Source: Emiliania huxleyi CCMP1516
Taxonomy: Eukaryota; Haptophyta; Isochrysidales; Noelaerhabdaceae
Reading direction: 5' to 3'
Length of the DNA stretch: 64,000 bases
Assembly (NCBI RefSeq): GCF_000372725.1
Contig: NW_005199735.1
Coordinates: forward strand, 45,036 to 109,035
The notes under the pieces were generated by a model that saw only the letters and a list, made by a program, of their open reading frames with translations, was not told where the DNA came from and searched no databases. Shown piece after piece: positions 39,031 through 50,382 of this stretch. Every line of letters begins with the position of its first letter. Positions within the stretch are counted from its first letter, which is position 1. A program made the position numbers and the translations under genes.

Positions 39031-42000
39031 TCACAGCTGCCAAGCCGAAACCTCGCGGAGCCGCTCAAAGACGCTGCGTTGCACGGCCGCGGCCAACTCA
39101 TCCACCTCCACCACCGCCTCGACGCTCGAAAGCGAGTACTCAGCGATGTGGCGCCGGCAGAGGCCGACAGCGTGGCCGATCGCCGCGCTCCACCACGCGG
39201 TCTCCACCGGCGCGCCGGCCGCCGCCGCCGCCTTTGCGTGCTCGTCGAACGCGCCGCAGACGCCGGCGAAGAAGTTTGCAAAGAGCTCCTTCTTCTCGCG
39301 CCGCGCGCGCTCCGAGATGGCCCTCTTGGTTTCGAGGCGCTGCCTACTCGCGCGCGCGCAAGCGTCAAGGAGCGCTGCTGTCGCGCAAGTCGCGCGTGCG
39401 ACAGAGGGGTGTGTGCGCCCCGCCGCGCTGGTGCTGCCCTCCTCCTCGCCGCCGATCATCTCGACATACTCGGCGTACTTGTCCTCCTCGGCCTTGAGCT
39501 CGCCCTCGACGCTCTTGAAGTGCGAGAGCGACCGCTCGAAGAGCAAGTGCAACCCCTCCCACGTCGACGGCCACGCGAGTCGCCTCCGCTCAGGCGCGGA
39601 GCAGAGCCAGCCAACCAGCGCCTGCGGGTCGACGAGCTCGCGCCTGTGTCGGCGACGGGACGCGGCTCGGCGTGGCGGGGGAGGAGGGCACGCCCGCGGC
39701 GGGCGAATCGGCGCGCCGGACGAGCTTGGAGAGGACGAGCCACGTCATGTGCGGCGAGGCTCGCCTGTGTCCGCAAGAGGGGCGGGCGCGTCTCTCGAGC
39801 AAACCAGCTGCGAAGGGGGGCATGGCGCGTGTGTGGCACGGCGCGCGCCAGTAGGCTGCCACCGCGCCGACGACTCGCGCGCGCGCAGGCCCGTCCTGCG
39901 CGGCGGCGGCGACGAGCCAGTTGAACTTGTCGAGGAGGCGCTCGAGGTGGGACACGCTCTTGGCGCCCGCGTCGAGCAGCGAGTGCACGACCTACGGGGA
40001 GATGCGGGGAGATGCGCGGAGAGAGGGGGAGAGATGTCGCGTCGAGCAGCGAGTGCGCGACCAGAGTCTGCAGCTCGGCCGGCGGCACCTCCCGCTGCAG
40101 CCAATCGAGCACGTCCGCCTGCGGGCGCGCCGTCGCGTCATCTCCCCGTATCTCCCCGCATCTCCCCGCATCTCCCCGTCTCTGCCCAGAGGCGCGTCGT
40201 GGCGGCATATGGAGGCGACCCCCCCCACACACACACAAGCTTGGCGCGTCCGCCTGCTCTGCCCGCGACCGGAGCCTGCCCATATCTCCCCATATCTCCC
40301 CATATCTCCCCACATCTCCCCGCCTGCTCCGCGCGTGACCGGAGCCGGTTGAGGCTAGGACGTGTCTAGGAAGTGTCTAGGAAGTGTCTAGGAAGTGTCT
40401 AGCCTGCTCTTCCCGTGACCGGAGCCTGCTCTCCCCATATCTCCCCATATCTCCCCGCCTGCTCTGCCCGTGACCGGAGCCGGTTGAGGAGCGAGACGGA
40501 CTTGGCCTGCATCGAGCCGGGCTCCGCCACCGCCGACGGGTCGACGGCGCCCCAAGCGGCGGCGCCTGCGCCCCCACGCGGCTGCAAATGAGTCGCGGCG
40601 GCGGAGGCTGGCCAGAGGGCTGAGCGGGCGAAGGCGACCGGCGGGCTGCGGCGGCAGGTGGGAGACGAAGGGCGCGGGCAGCCCCTTTTGGAGGCGCTCG
40701 AGGTAGGCGAGCCTCAGGCACTTGTCCAGAATGTGGCGCACAAACGCGTCGTGCGGCAGCTCTGCGCGGGGCGAGCCGGCCGCCGCCGCATCGTCCGCCG
40801 CGTCCGCCGCGTCGGCCGCGCCGGCCGCGCCGCCGGCGGACAAGCGCGGCGCCCAGGAGGCCTCGAACGGCTCGAGGTTGAAACCAAAGTGCGAGATGTG
40901 GAACGAAAGCCAGTCGGCGAGCCTGTTCGCGCGGGTGACGCGCTGGCGGCAGCCCGGGCGCGCCTCCAGCGGGGATCGCGAGCTCGGCCAATCTCGGCCA
41001 ATCTCGGCTAATCTCGGCTAATCTCGAGCCGGATCGCGAGCTCGGCGTCGAGGCGGTCGAGCGAGGCGTAGAGCGTGTTGACCGCCCGAACGAGCATGCG
41101 CGGCGCGGGAGTGAGCAGCCGCGAGATGTCGAGCAGCAGACACGCGTAGTACGTCTGGCGGTGCCGCGGCGCCGGCAGCAGCAGCAGCATCGAAAGCAGC
41201 GTCTCCACCTGCGCCAGGCGCGCGTTGCGGACGTGGGGCTGTGCGCCCCCCCCCCCCAAAAAAAAACCAACACACACACACACACACACAACCTCCACCC
41301 CAAGGCAGGCTGTTGTCGCGCCAGCGCCCCCCCCTCCTCTCCCCCCCAAGGGCAGGCTGTTGTCGCACACCAGCGGCTCGCACGCATCGATCGCCAGATT
41401 CTCTGCGAGCCCGTGCAGCAGCTTAGCCGCGTCCTTGTGCGACTCCTCAAACTGCGACACGAGCAGCCACGCGTACTCCTCCATCAGCGTCCGATCCACC
41501 AGGCCAAGCCTGCCGCCGCCGCCGCCGCCGCCGCCGCCGTCGTCGCCCATGGCTGCGTCGCCGTCCCCGTCGGCTGCGGGCTCGGAACAGAGGCGCAGCC
41601 GCCGCAAGCAAGGGTAGGTGCAGCCGCGGGTGTGTGCGGGCACGCTCACAGTTGGCAGAGGCAGCGGCTCGAGCGCCGCCAGCTCCGACGCGAAGGAGCG
41701 CGACGGGGCGAGCAGGAGGGAGGAGCGCCAGTGGTACGAGTCCGAAGAGAGGGCCTACGGGCGTGTGCTCGTCTGTGGTGTTGCGGTGGACGTGCCGGCC
41801 CGCCAGTGGCGGCAGCGCCGCTTCTCGCTCCTAGAGCCGAGAGACACAGCCGAGAGACAGCCGAGACACAGCCAAGAGACAGCCGAGACACAGCCGAGAG
41901 ACAGCCGAGAGACAGCCGAGAGACAGCCGAGAGACAGCCCCGCCCCCGCTGCATGCCCCGGGCTTTCCCGGGCGGCTCGCCTCGACGAGGGCGAAGAGGG

Positions 42001-42756
42001 CGTCAAAGTGCTCCGTCACCTGCGGTCGGGATCGGGGACAGATCTGGAGCTGGAGCGAGGGAGATGCTTTCAAGGCGCCGTGTGAGTCACCTCCCCCGGC
42101 CGCGTGGCGCCGCCGTAGGGCAGCAGCAGGGCCGGAGCGGAGAGCGCGTCGGCCCCCCGCGTGGCGGCGTAGGCGCGCACGGCGCCGAGCAGTGCAGCGG
42201 ACCGCTCCGGCGCGTCGCGCGTGAAGACTTCCCCGCCAAGGGCGAGGCTGTCCAACACGACGCAAGCAAACCACTCGGCCCGGGCGGGAAGCACGCCGGG
42301 CTCGGCGGTCACCGCGAGCAGCGTCTCGAGCAGCGCGAGCGCAGAGTCCACCGAGGCGACGCGCGCATTGGCGAGCTCGATGGCGAAGCGGCAGAAGGCA
42401 CGGATCGAGAAGGTCGCGTGCACGTCGAGCGCCTCCTGCAGCTCGCGACCGAGCTGCGCGACAATGTCGGCCGCGACCACTCCGTCCGGCTCGCCCTGCG
42501 GGTTGGCAGCGAGCAGGCCGCACAGCGCGCCGTAGATGGGCGCCTTGGGCTGCAGGCCGCGCACGCAGTCGAGGATGGTGTCATAGATGAGCGTGCGCGA
42601 CGTCGGCAGCTCGGCGGTGAGCGCCGCGGCGAGGCCCCGGAGGTGCGAATTGAGGTCGGCTATCGAGCGGTCGCCGATGCGGACGATGAGGTTGACCAGC
42701 CGCTTCTCGATGCTCTCCTCCTCGGGCTCCTCGCGTGCGCGTTTGTTGACCGGCAT
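39031..42756 (-). CDS. NCBP1: Nuclear cap-binding protein subunit 1 (CBP80)
   Basis: Multi-exon minus-strand gene with the ATG at 42756 (MPVNKRAREEPEEES, a basic nuclear-type N-terminus). Exon 1 (to 42091) encodes the MIF4G-like first domain: RLVNLIVRIGDRSIADLNSH, RTLIYDTILDCVRGLQPKAP, ALCGLLAANPQGE. Later exons give VTEHFDALFALVEAS, LLLPAPRHRQTYYACLLLDI with LVRAVNTLYASLDRLD, RLADWLSFHISHFGFNLEPF, FVRHILDKCLRLAYLERLQK, LQTLVVHSLLDAGAKSVSHL, and the last exon from about 39600 to the stop at 39031 (HLLFERSLSHFKSVEGELKA). The order and spacing match CBP80, which with CBP20 binds the m7G cap of nuclear RNA. Several introns start with copies of the next exon (39968-40062 and 40973-41046) and are filled with short satellites. 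Not every exon edge is resolved. Confidence 0.88.
40268..40460. repeat. Intronic short satellites in CBP80 (CATATCTCCC and AGGAAGTGTCT units)
   Basis: Two blocks of CATATCTCCC units (40276-40322, 40433-40456) enclose an AGGAAGTGTCT array (40360-40402) and two copies of CCTGCTCTSCCCGTGACCGG-type sequence. Similar CATATYTCCCC units occur in a KH/WW intron near 21604. Confidence 0.8.
41838..41938 (-). repeat. Intronic minisatellite in CBP80, GGCTGTCTCTC units
   Basis: On the sense (minus) strand about ten units of CTGTCTCTCGG, the same unit that forms the array at 8255-8527 in the sense strand of the membrane-protein gene. Confidence 0.9.
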
Positions 42757-44168
42757 GTGCTGGAGGCGTGTGCGAGAGGCGTGGAGCTAAAGTGTTTTTC
42801 TTTTTCTCTTCGGGAAGTTATTTCCCAGGGAGCGAGAGAGTTTCCCTGAGCACTTGGAGCGCCGAAATTCTCTTCTCTCGAGGGACTTCGACGAAACGTA
42901 CTTCCCAGCCAAACCTACCCAGGATTAGCGTTCTCGGCTCACCTACGCTTCCACGTGAAAACAGCCTAAGCCCCTCCTGCTCGCCACCGTGATGCCGCGG
43001 CCTCGGTCCGGCTCGCCAGCGCCGTCGTCCGGGCCCACGGCCGGCACGCCGTCATATTTTCTCGTCGATTCCGCGCGCTCGGCGACCACCGCGGCGCCTC
43101 CGAAAGCGCCGTTTCGACACGCTGCAGCCGCGGGCCGCGGCACCTCAACTCAGCGCTTCTCGCGCCGCGTCAGAGGTGCTCCGATCGTGCACGCGGGTCG
43201 GTTCGGCACGTTGCGTGCGGGTTATTCCTGTATTCGCACTCGCTGCGCCTCGTATCTGCCTTCGACGGCCCGATTCCTCGTAGCCTGCGGTAAGCCTGCG
43301 GCCCCACCTGCGCCGCTGCGTGACTCTCTCGCGGCCCACCGCCCACCCGCACGCCGTTCGCCCCCCGCACAGTCGCTTGCTGGAGCCTCGCCGCACGGGC
43401 GGTCCTGCGTCTCGGCCACCTCGACTCACCGCGAGCCCGCTCCGCACCTCCCGCGCGCGTGTCTGCCGGCACGGCGTGGCGGGCAAGGCTGCGCTGCGAC
43501 CGGTGATTTGTCGCGTCCTTGGCACACGCACCCCGGCCCTCCGCAGCCCGCGCTCGCACGCCGGACGCTTGGTTCTCTCCCGTCTTCCCGGCGCCGACGA
43601 CCGTCTGCTCGCGAAAGATCCAGGCACACGCGTCGATCGCCCGACTCTGCTCGCTCACGTGTCTGACGCCCGCTCTGCCGCCTGCTCACTCCGGAGAGGC
43701 GAGCGCCGCCCTCTCCGCTCTCCGCAGGGCGGTGCCGCCCCCATCAACCAAGCTCCGCCGACCTAGCAGACACGCGTGTGAGCTTGCCTGTGTGTCCACT
43801 GGTGCAGCAGTGCTGACGAGCAGCCTGCAGGTCTCGGGTGAGTCTCAGTTGCAGAACATTGAATCGTGTGGCAGCCGAGTTGGCTGAGTGAAGAGTGTCT
43901 AGTCTGAGAGAGATTTATGAGAGTCGTGATTTCTTTCACTAGTCTGTGTCACTCCAATATGACCATCTCTCTCTCTCTCCGTCTACGAGTATCGAGCTTT
44001 GTTGTGTTAATGTGTTTTGGGAATGTCTCGGACAACCGGTAAAAAGAAAAGACAAAGCCGGCGCCGCGACAAGTCGAGACAAGCTCGCATAGAGAGCCCG
44101 CCTGCTTGTGCTTCGCCGTCGCCTCCTCCGTGATCGGCGTCAATCGTCGCCTTTGTGCCGCACTAGAG
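42757..44168. other. Divergent intergenic region between CBP80 and the next plus-strand gene
   Basis: A plus frame 42992-43666 stays open for about 225 codons but its product is a low-complexity Ser/Pro/Arg/Ala mixture and overlapping minus frames are equally open, as expected of GC-rich DNA. No domain is seen; not called as a gene. Confidence 0.45.
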
Positions 44169-46450
44169 ATGAGCGAGGCTGCAGAGCGATCGTCGGCGGA
44201 CGACGAAAACACTGACCTCTCCGCTCCGCCGCCGGTGCTGAGGCTGGATATCGGAGGCGGCACCGTGGAGCTCCGTGTGCACAATGTGGGCGTGCAGTCG
44301 CCGCCTTTCGAGATCATCCCTGACGGCTCTTCCTTCCGCATGAACGGCACGCAGTATGTGCGCGCACAGGAAGGCAGTGTTCAGCACTTGGCGGCTCGGG
44401 AGGTAATCTCGCTGAGCGCGGTTGCGTCTCTGGTGTTCAATGCACCAAAGGGGAGCTTCTCCACTACCACTGAGCTCCTCTTGCCAAACATCGGGCGCAA
44501 GGCCTTCAACAATGGCTGCAGTGGGCAGATGCAGTACTTTGCCTTGGTCGAGTACCCTGTGGGCCACGTGCAGCTGCAGCCGGTCGTGACTCTCGAGCAG
44601 CTCACCCTCGTCCTGCTGCACCCGCCGAGCAAGAGCAAGTTCGCAGGCAAAGCCGGGGGCGGCCTCAGCGCTTCGGGTGTGTCGCTGCTGGAGTCGCTGT
44701 TCACGAGCGGCAGCCTGAAGCTCTCTCTGGGCGGCGCAGCCGGCGGGGCGGCCGACGATGGCGGCTTGGCGGGGCTCGAGGCCGGCGAGGCATGGGACTG
44801 CATTGAGGCGTATGTCGACTCGCTGACCGGCGACACGCGCGGTACGATGCTCGCCAAGATGCGCGACTTCCTCGCGAGCGGCGCGGGCGGCTTCTCCGGC
44901 CGCTGCCGGAGCGCAAGCGGCGGCTCGCTGCCGTCTGGGATGCGATCCGGTCCGCTTGTGCGCCGGGGCAGACGCAGGAGCTCGAGTCGCTGTCGGACTC
45001 GCTCGGCCAGGTTAACTCGTCGTACGCCGACGCCGCCGACCCGTCCGCGCACCTCGTCAGCGACGACGTCATCGAGGGCTGCGTCGGATTGCTCGTCTAC
45101 CACTCGCAGGTGGCGGCGGCCGTCCTGCGGCACCCCACCATGGCGTCGAAGCTCCGCGAGTCGCGCGCCGAGGCCCTCGCCCCGCTGCTGGCAGCGGCGC
45201 GCCGACAGGTGCGGCGTGCCCTCGCACCTCCCTCCCGCGCCCCGCCACTCTCTCTCGGGTCGGCCTCTCCTCTCGCTACGGTCACTCTGCAGCGACTACT
45301 CTCGACTCTCCCCTGGCCCTCGGCGTCCCCGCCCTCCCGGCGCCTCGACGCTCCGCGCTCACCTCCGCCCACCCCACCCCCTCACGCGCAGCCCACCCTG
45401 ATCCTCAAGCTCCTCTTCAACCTCTCTGACCGGTCCATTCAGTCCCTCATCCCCGTCATCCTCGCGCCGATTGTGGACGCGCTCGACCTGCGCGGTGAGC
45501 GGCTCCTCTCCACGCCGGAGGAGGTCCGCGAGGCGATGAGAGAGGCGAAGAAGGAGCTGGGAGTGCACGAGCCCGTCTACGGCGAGGGCGGCGCGGTGTG
45601 CGTGTGCGTCGACGGCCGCAAGGCGTTCGAGCGCCTGATGGGCACCGACGACGAGCCGTCCCAGTACCGCAGGCTCTGCACGCCGTCCCTAGCCAAGTGC
45701 CAGCAGTACCCGAACGGCGTCAGCACGTGGGCGACCACCTTTGACGGCGTCAAGGTGGCGAGGCGGACGCACACGTCGCCGCTGGTGGCGCGCAACGCCG
45801 CGTGCCGGCTTCTCACGAACTCCACACGTCCCCTGCTCGTGCTCGCGTTGCCCAACGTCAACGACAAGAAGACGTCGGAGCTCAAGTGGCTCTACTCGCC
45901 CACCGTCTCCTTCCTCGAGTGGCTCGGCTCGACGCCGACGTTCGACGTGCACACAAAGCAGGAGCTGCCGAACGAGGTCCTCCTCGCTGTCGACGGCGCG
46001 GCAATCCCCGTCGCCCTCAACGCGATGGGGTGGACGAGCAACTTCAACTCCGGAGGATACACCGACCAGGACGCGGAGGCCATCCGCAACGTCTACGACT
46101 TTGGCGCCATCAACAGGACGCTCGCCGTGGCCCGCGAGGCTGCCGAGGCGCCGGCAGCTGCGCTTCCGCTGGCCGCTCTGCCTCTTGCGGACGCGCCGCT
46201 GCCCGCCGCGGCAGCACCACAGGTGTGGCGCTGTACGTATGAAGGCTGCAAATACAAGTCGACGAAGCTCATCAAAACCGGGCTGATGTTTGCGCACGGC
46301 CCAACGTCCCAGCGGTGCCCTGGCTCGAACAACCCGCAGTACCGCCCCAGCGCCTTGGCGGTGGTCTCGGCGGTCGTTGTTGGCGACGCCGCCGCTGGTG
46401 GCGGCCAGGTCACGCGCGGGGAAGTGGTGGTGGCCGCCACCGGTTCGTAG
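44169..46450 (+). CDS. Unknown conserved-looking protein, about 700 residues, frame change in exon 1
   Basis: ATG at 44169. The N-terminal part has a beta-rich segment (LRLDIGGGTVELRVHNVGVQ, FRMNGTQYVRAQEGS) and helical parts with LLHPPSKSKFAGK. Near 44905 the reading frame changes: upstream frame ends GAGGFSG, downstream frame continues LPERKRRLAAVWDAIRSACA with good coding character, so an indel, a sequencing error or an unseen very short intron lies here. An intron from 45210 to 45390 (CAG|GTGCGG ... GCAG|CCCACC) joins AAARRQ to PTLILKLLFNLSDRSI. The C-terminal half contains LVLALPNVNDKKTSELKWLY, NAMGWTSNFNSGGYTDQDAE and a zinc-finger-like CTYEGCKYKSTKLIKTGLMF. I do not recognise the family. 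Confidence 0.65.
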
Positions 46451-48233
46451 CGGTGACATGCGTGTGTTTCTTGCCTGTGCCATGGTGTGCGTGCGTGCGC
46501 GCGCGTGTGTGTGTGTGTTCGTGTGCGTGTGTGCGGCGTGTGTGTGTGTGGTGTGTGTGCAGACACTGTCTCGGAGACACCGCCTACGGCGCCTTAGAGC
46601 TTACTTTAGAGTGTGCTGTTGTTGTGCTGGCTGCTTGTTCGTCAGTAGTGACTTTCCTCTCTTTGTGGCCACCTTTGTTTCGGGTGTGCGCTGGAGCTTT
46701 CGATGTAGTCGGCCGCGCACATACGACGCACGCGCGTGACATCATCCGTCGCCTGTCGCGACGAGTTGGCGACGGTCGCCGTCTCGCGATCTCTATACCT
46801 TCCTGTCTACCTCGCCCGCAGCGAGTACGACCTCGCGTGCGGGCAGGTTTGAGGACGCATGCGAGTAGAGATAGGCTCAGGCGCATGACGTACGCAGCGG
46901 GTACACCGCGCGCGTGTATGTGTATGTGTGTGTGTCCCTGTCTCTTATTTGTCTAAGGTCTGTCTCTGTTTGAGGTGGTCTCTCAGTGAGAGTCTATCTG
47001 AGGTGTCGCTCGGTTTGTTCGCCTTAACTAGATAACATTCCCATATTCTTTAATAGCGGCTAGTTTGTCACAACACGTGCCGCAAGACACGGCGCTTCCA
47101 ATCGAGCAAGTCATTATCTTGGACGCATCCCTCGACGCGAAGAGCCATGCAGTCACTCGAATTACTTGGACCTCTCCTGCAAGTAGAACGAAACATTCTT
47201 GGAGCTTCCCCCTACATGCAGGAACGCATCTCATCCGTGGCGACGCGCTGAGCCACCGAGCCGTACTCGGCCGCGCCGCCGCGTCGAGGCACGGGTCCCC
47301 CGCCAAGCAGCGACGCCGAAGCGTCGACCGATAGAGCGCCACGCCCAGCAGTATGGGCGTCGACCGCTCTCTCGAGCGGCCGCGTGGCAGTGCGTGGCGC
47401 GGGCGCCACGGGCGGCAAGCGTGGAGCCGCTGGAAGAGCCGGTGCGAGCCGTGGACGGCAGCCGCTCCCCACGTCGCCGAGAGAGGCTGCGGGAGAGGGC
47501 TCAGGAGGCCACCGGAGGCGCCGGGAGGCTCGGGAGGCGCTAAAAAGTGGCCCGGGCACCTCGCGCCACCCGTCTGGTGGGGCCGGGTGGGCTCAGGAAT
47601 TAATCCAGGATTTTAAGGTGATCCACTACACCTGACCGAGAATTGGATGTGTCGCTATATACGGGGTGTGGACCCTGAGTTGACCAGGGGTTGTGCGCTG
47701 GGCCCTCCTGCTCGGCTCCAGCCAGTAGACAAGTCTTGTCATCAACAGAGTAGAAGGATCTGACCTCGGGGCCGATGTGACCAAGCGCTGGTAGCGTGGT
47801 TTAACCTCAAACCCATGGTCTCACAGTGTGCCGGCAGTCGCCGAGCAGTGTCGCTCACACAAGCCGCAGCACAAGTGACTGAGGGCCAGTGAGGGCGAGC
47901 CCATCGCTGTCACAGCTGTGGCAGCCGCACAATAGGCTGTGTCAACTGTGCAGAGTGTGTGAGCAGCAGAGGAGCTGCTCTCCAGGCTTCTGTCGCAAAG
48001 AGCTGCATGCCACCGAAAGCGCTGTCGAGGTTCGCCGAGCGCGGCGCAGGTTGAGGGAAGCCGCCACCGACGAGCGCGTTGGACTTTTCACTCCGGACAA
48101 AAACGGGTACACGCACACGAGCCGCGGTCGTGTACCCGTCTTAGGGGCGAGGCGCGGGACCGTCTGTGGCGAAGTGGGTCGCGTCCCTCGATTTCCTCAA
48201 CTATAGAATTGAACGCCTACAAAGGGACGGACG
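46451..48233. other. Intergenic region with GT-rich tracts
   Basis: GT-rich microsatellite (46500-46562), a second GT tract near 46915, then 47030-48230 without a supported gene. Opposite-strand frames at 47028-47342 are mutually overlapping and featureless. Confidence 0.45.
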
Positions 48234-48346
48234 NNNNNNNNNNNNNNNNNNNNNNNNNNNNNNNNNNNNNNNNNNNNNNNNNNNNNNNNNNNNNNNNNNN
48301 NNNNNNNNNNNNNNNNNNNNNNNNNNNNNNNNNNNNNNNNNNNNNN
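48234..48346. other. Assembly gap, 113 N
   Basis: Run of 113 N that cuts the 3' part of the minus-strand frame ending at 48354. Confidence 0.99.
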
Positions 48347-48923
48347 TGACATCTCAGATGATGCAGTCGTCTTCAGACGCACAATGGGACAAGCGTGCAG
48401 AGATGATTCCATTATGTGGGATAGTCCAGGCGGGCTGGGGCGTGGCGCGCACAATGCTCGCATCGATTCCCATCATGTTGGGCGCCGTCAAGTGGCGGTA
48501 GTCGATCGTGCAGTTGCAGGCGGTGGGGCCGCACGGTCGTGCCTTGACTGGCCGCAGCGGCAAGTTCTTGTGGTCGACGCCGGTAGCCCGTCGTCGAGCG
48601 CAAATCTCCAGACGCTTTCGCGAGCTCTCGTAGAGAGTGTAGGCAAGCTTCAGAGTGCGCTCTTGGAAGCCGTCGAGGTCGAGGGCGAAGTTGAGATCGA
48701 CGCGCGGATCGCCCCGCCTCGCTCGCGGGGCGAACTTGTGCTGGCGCGCACCGCCGCTCCGGAGCGGCGGGTCGGGCCGGCGAGTCGGCCGCAGAGGCGG
48801 CTCCCCGCCGATCGGATCGGCCGGCCGAGGGCGGACAGGAGCCTCGTTCAGGGTGGACGGGCCACGAGCCAACGGTGCGCCCCATCGCCGCGCCGCGGGG
48901 AGAGCGGCAGCGGCCGCGACCAT
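48347..48923 (-). CDS. Hypothetical protein, C-terminus possibly in the gap
   Basis: ATG at 48923 begins an Ala/Arg/Pro-rich leader (MVAAAAALPAARRWGAPLAR) of organellar-targeting type, followed by a better-composed region: DPRVDLNFALDLDGFQERTL, KLAYTLYESSRKRLEICARR, LTAPNMMGIDASIVRATPQP. The frame stops close to the run of N, so the true end may be an intron or lie in the gap. Divergent from the TauE/SafE gene, 93 bp between starts. Family not recognised. Confidence 0.45.
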
Positions 48924-49016
48924 CGCCCGACCGTCCAAACCCTGCTAATCCACGCCGGAGGTTGGCTGGGTAAACGGGAGCGATCATCAGTCCAAGGCAG
49001 CAAAACTGCGCCACCG

Positions 49017-50099
49017 ATGCACTCGCCAGTCTCATCCCTCAAGTCGTCCCCGCTGAGCTCCTTTGCCGCCGCCGTCATCGCGGCGCTCCTCGCCCTCACG
49101 ATCCTCTTGCCGGTTGTTCGCACGAGCGTGACAGCGACGGCCTCGCTCGTGGTTGAGGTCGCTCGAGAGCACCAGGCCTCTCTCTTGGCTGCAGACGTGT
49201 GGACGCTCACCTGCGTCGGACTCGCCGGCTTCGCTGCTCAGCTGGTCGACGGTTCTCTCGGCATGGGCTACGGCCTGACCTCCTCTTCCGTCCTCGTCGC
49301 CGCGGGGCTCAAGCCAGCGACCGCCTCGGCCTCGGTGCACCTGGCACAGGTTGGCACGACGCTCGCCTCCGGCCTTGCGCACCGCCGCGCCGGAAACGTG
49401 GACGAGGCGAGCCTCAAAAAAGTTGCGCCGCCGGGAGCGATGGGCGCGCTGGCTGGTGCGGCGCTTCTCTCGTACACGCCGGCGGCGACGGCGCGGCTCC
49501 TCTCGGCGACTCTTCTATTCGGGCTCGGCGCGATTGTCGCGCTGCGCTTTTACCGCATCGCGCCGCGCCGGGCGGAAGCAGCGGGCGCCCCGTCGGCCAC
49601 CGTCCTCCGGCTAATCGGACTTCTCGGCGGCTTCGTTGACTCGACCGGCGGTGGAGGGTGGGGTCCCATCGCCACGTCTGGCCTCCTTGCGGGGAGCTCG
49701 CTGCCCCCCTGCCGCGTGGTCGGCACCACCAGCGCGTCCGAGTTCTTCGTCACCGTGGCGGCGGTCGCCGGCTTCTGCGCGACTCACGCCGGAGGCGGCG
49801 GCGGGCACGGCGCCCGCCTCGACCTGCTCGCCGTCCTTCTCCTCGGTGGCGTCTCGGCAGCACCGCTCGCACCCCGTCTCGTGACTTGCGCGCGACCTCG
49901 CATGCTCGGCGTGTTGATTGGAGGCTTTATCATGCTGACCAACAGCAAGACTCTCCTCCACGCGGCCGGCGCGGGCGAATCGGTCCGAAGCTGTTGCCAG
50001 GCCGCGCTGCTGGCCGCCTGGCTCGCCGCCCTGGCCTCGGTCCGCCGCCACGCCGATGACGAGGAGGCTCCGGCCGGCAAGGCAGGCCCGCAAGACTAG
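49017..50099 (+). CDS. TauE/SafE (DUF81) family membrane transporter
   Basis: Single exon, 360 residues. ATG at 49017, followed by an N-terminal hydrophobic helix (FAAAVIAALLALTILLPVV). The TauE/SafE signature is duplicated, as usual in the family: FAAQLVDGSLGMGYGLTSSS in the first half and LIGLLGGFVDSTGGGGWGPI in the second, each a Gly-rich loop following a helix. Further helices: AGLKPATASASVHLAQVGTT, MGALAGAALLSYTPAAT, FFVTVAAVAGFCATHAG, LLAVLLLGGVSAAPLAP and MLGVLIGGFIMLTNSKTLL. Family members export sulfite or other small organic anions; the substrate here is unknown. The intronless structure with a bacterial-like domain raises the possibility of gene transfer, not tested. Confidence 0.88.
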   Translation: MHSPVSSLKSSPLSSFAAAVIAALLALTILLPVVRTSVTATASLVVEVAREHQASLLAADVWTLTCVGLAGFAAQLVDGSLGMGYGLTSSSVLVAAGLKPATASASVHLAQVGTTLASGLAHRRAGNVDEASLKKVAPPGAMGALAGAALLSYTPAATARLLSATLLFGLGAIVALRFYRIAPRRAEAAGAPSATVLRLIGLLGGFVDSTGGGGWGPIATSGLLAGSSLPPCRVVGTTSASEFFVTVAAVAGFCATHAGGGGGHGARLDLLAVLLLGGVSAAPLAPRLVTCARPRMLGVLIGGFIMLTNSKTLLHAAGAGESVRSCCQAALLAAWLAALASVRRHADDEEAPAGKAGPQD

Positions 50100-50382
50100 C
50101 GAGCAAACGTCGAACCCTCTCCTCCCCTCGCGCCTCGGTGCGGACGCGCGTGAAGGATTCGTGTCGGGGGTTACTCAGTGGACTGTGATGGAGAGGGGGG
50201 ACGACACTTCTTCAGCGTTGACTGTGAAAGTGAAAGAAAGAAAGCAAACACCCAAGGGAGTCGAAGTGAGGGAGAAGTCGACATGTTCATTATCAAATTT
50301 AGGATTTTCCGTCATTTGTCATTGCTTTCCCTTCCGTCGGCCCACGCAGGGTCTCGCTCGGGCGACGGGGGGGGGACTTCAA

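Noticed and set aside
42992-43666. 225-codon frame upstream of CBP80
   Set aside because: Several overlapping frames on both strands are equally open in this GC-rich stretch and none shows protein-like features.
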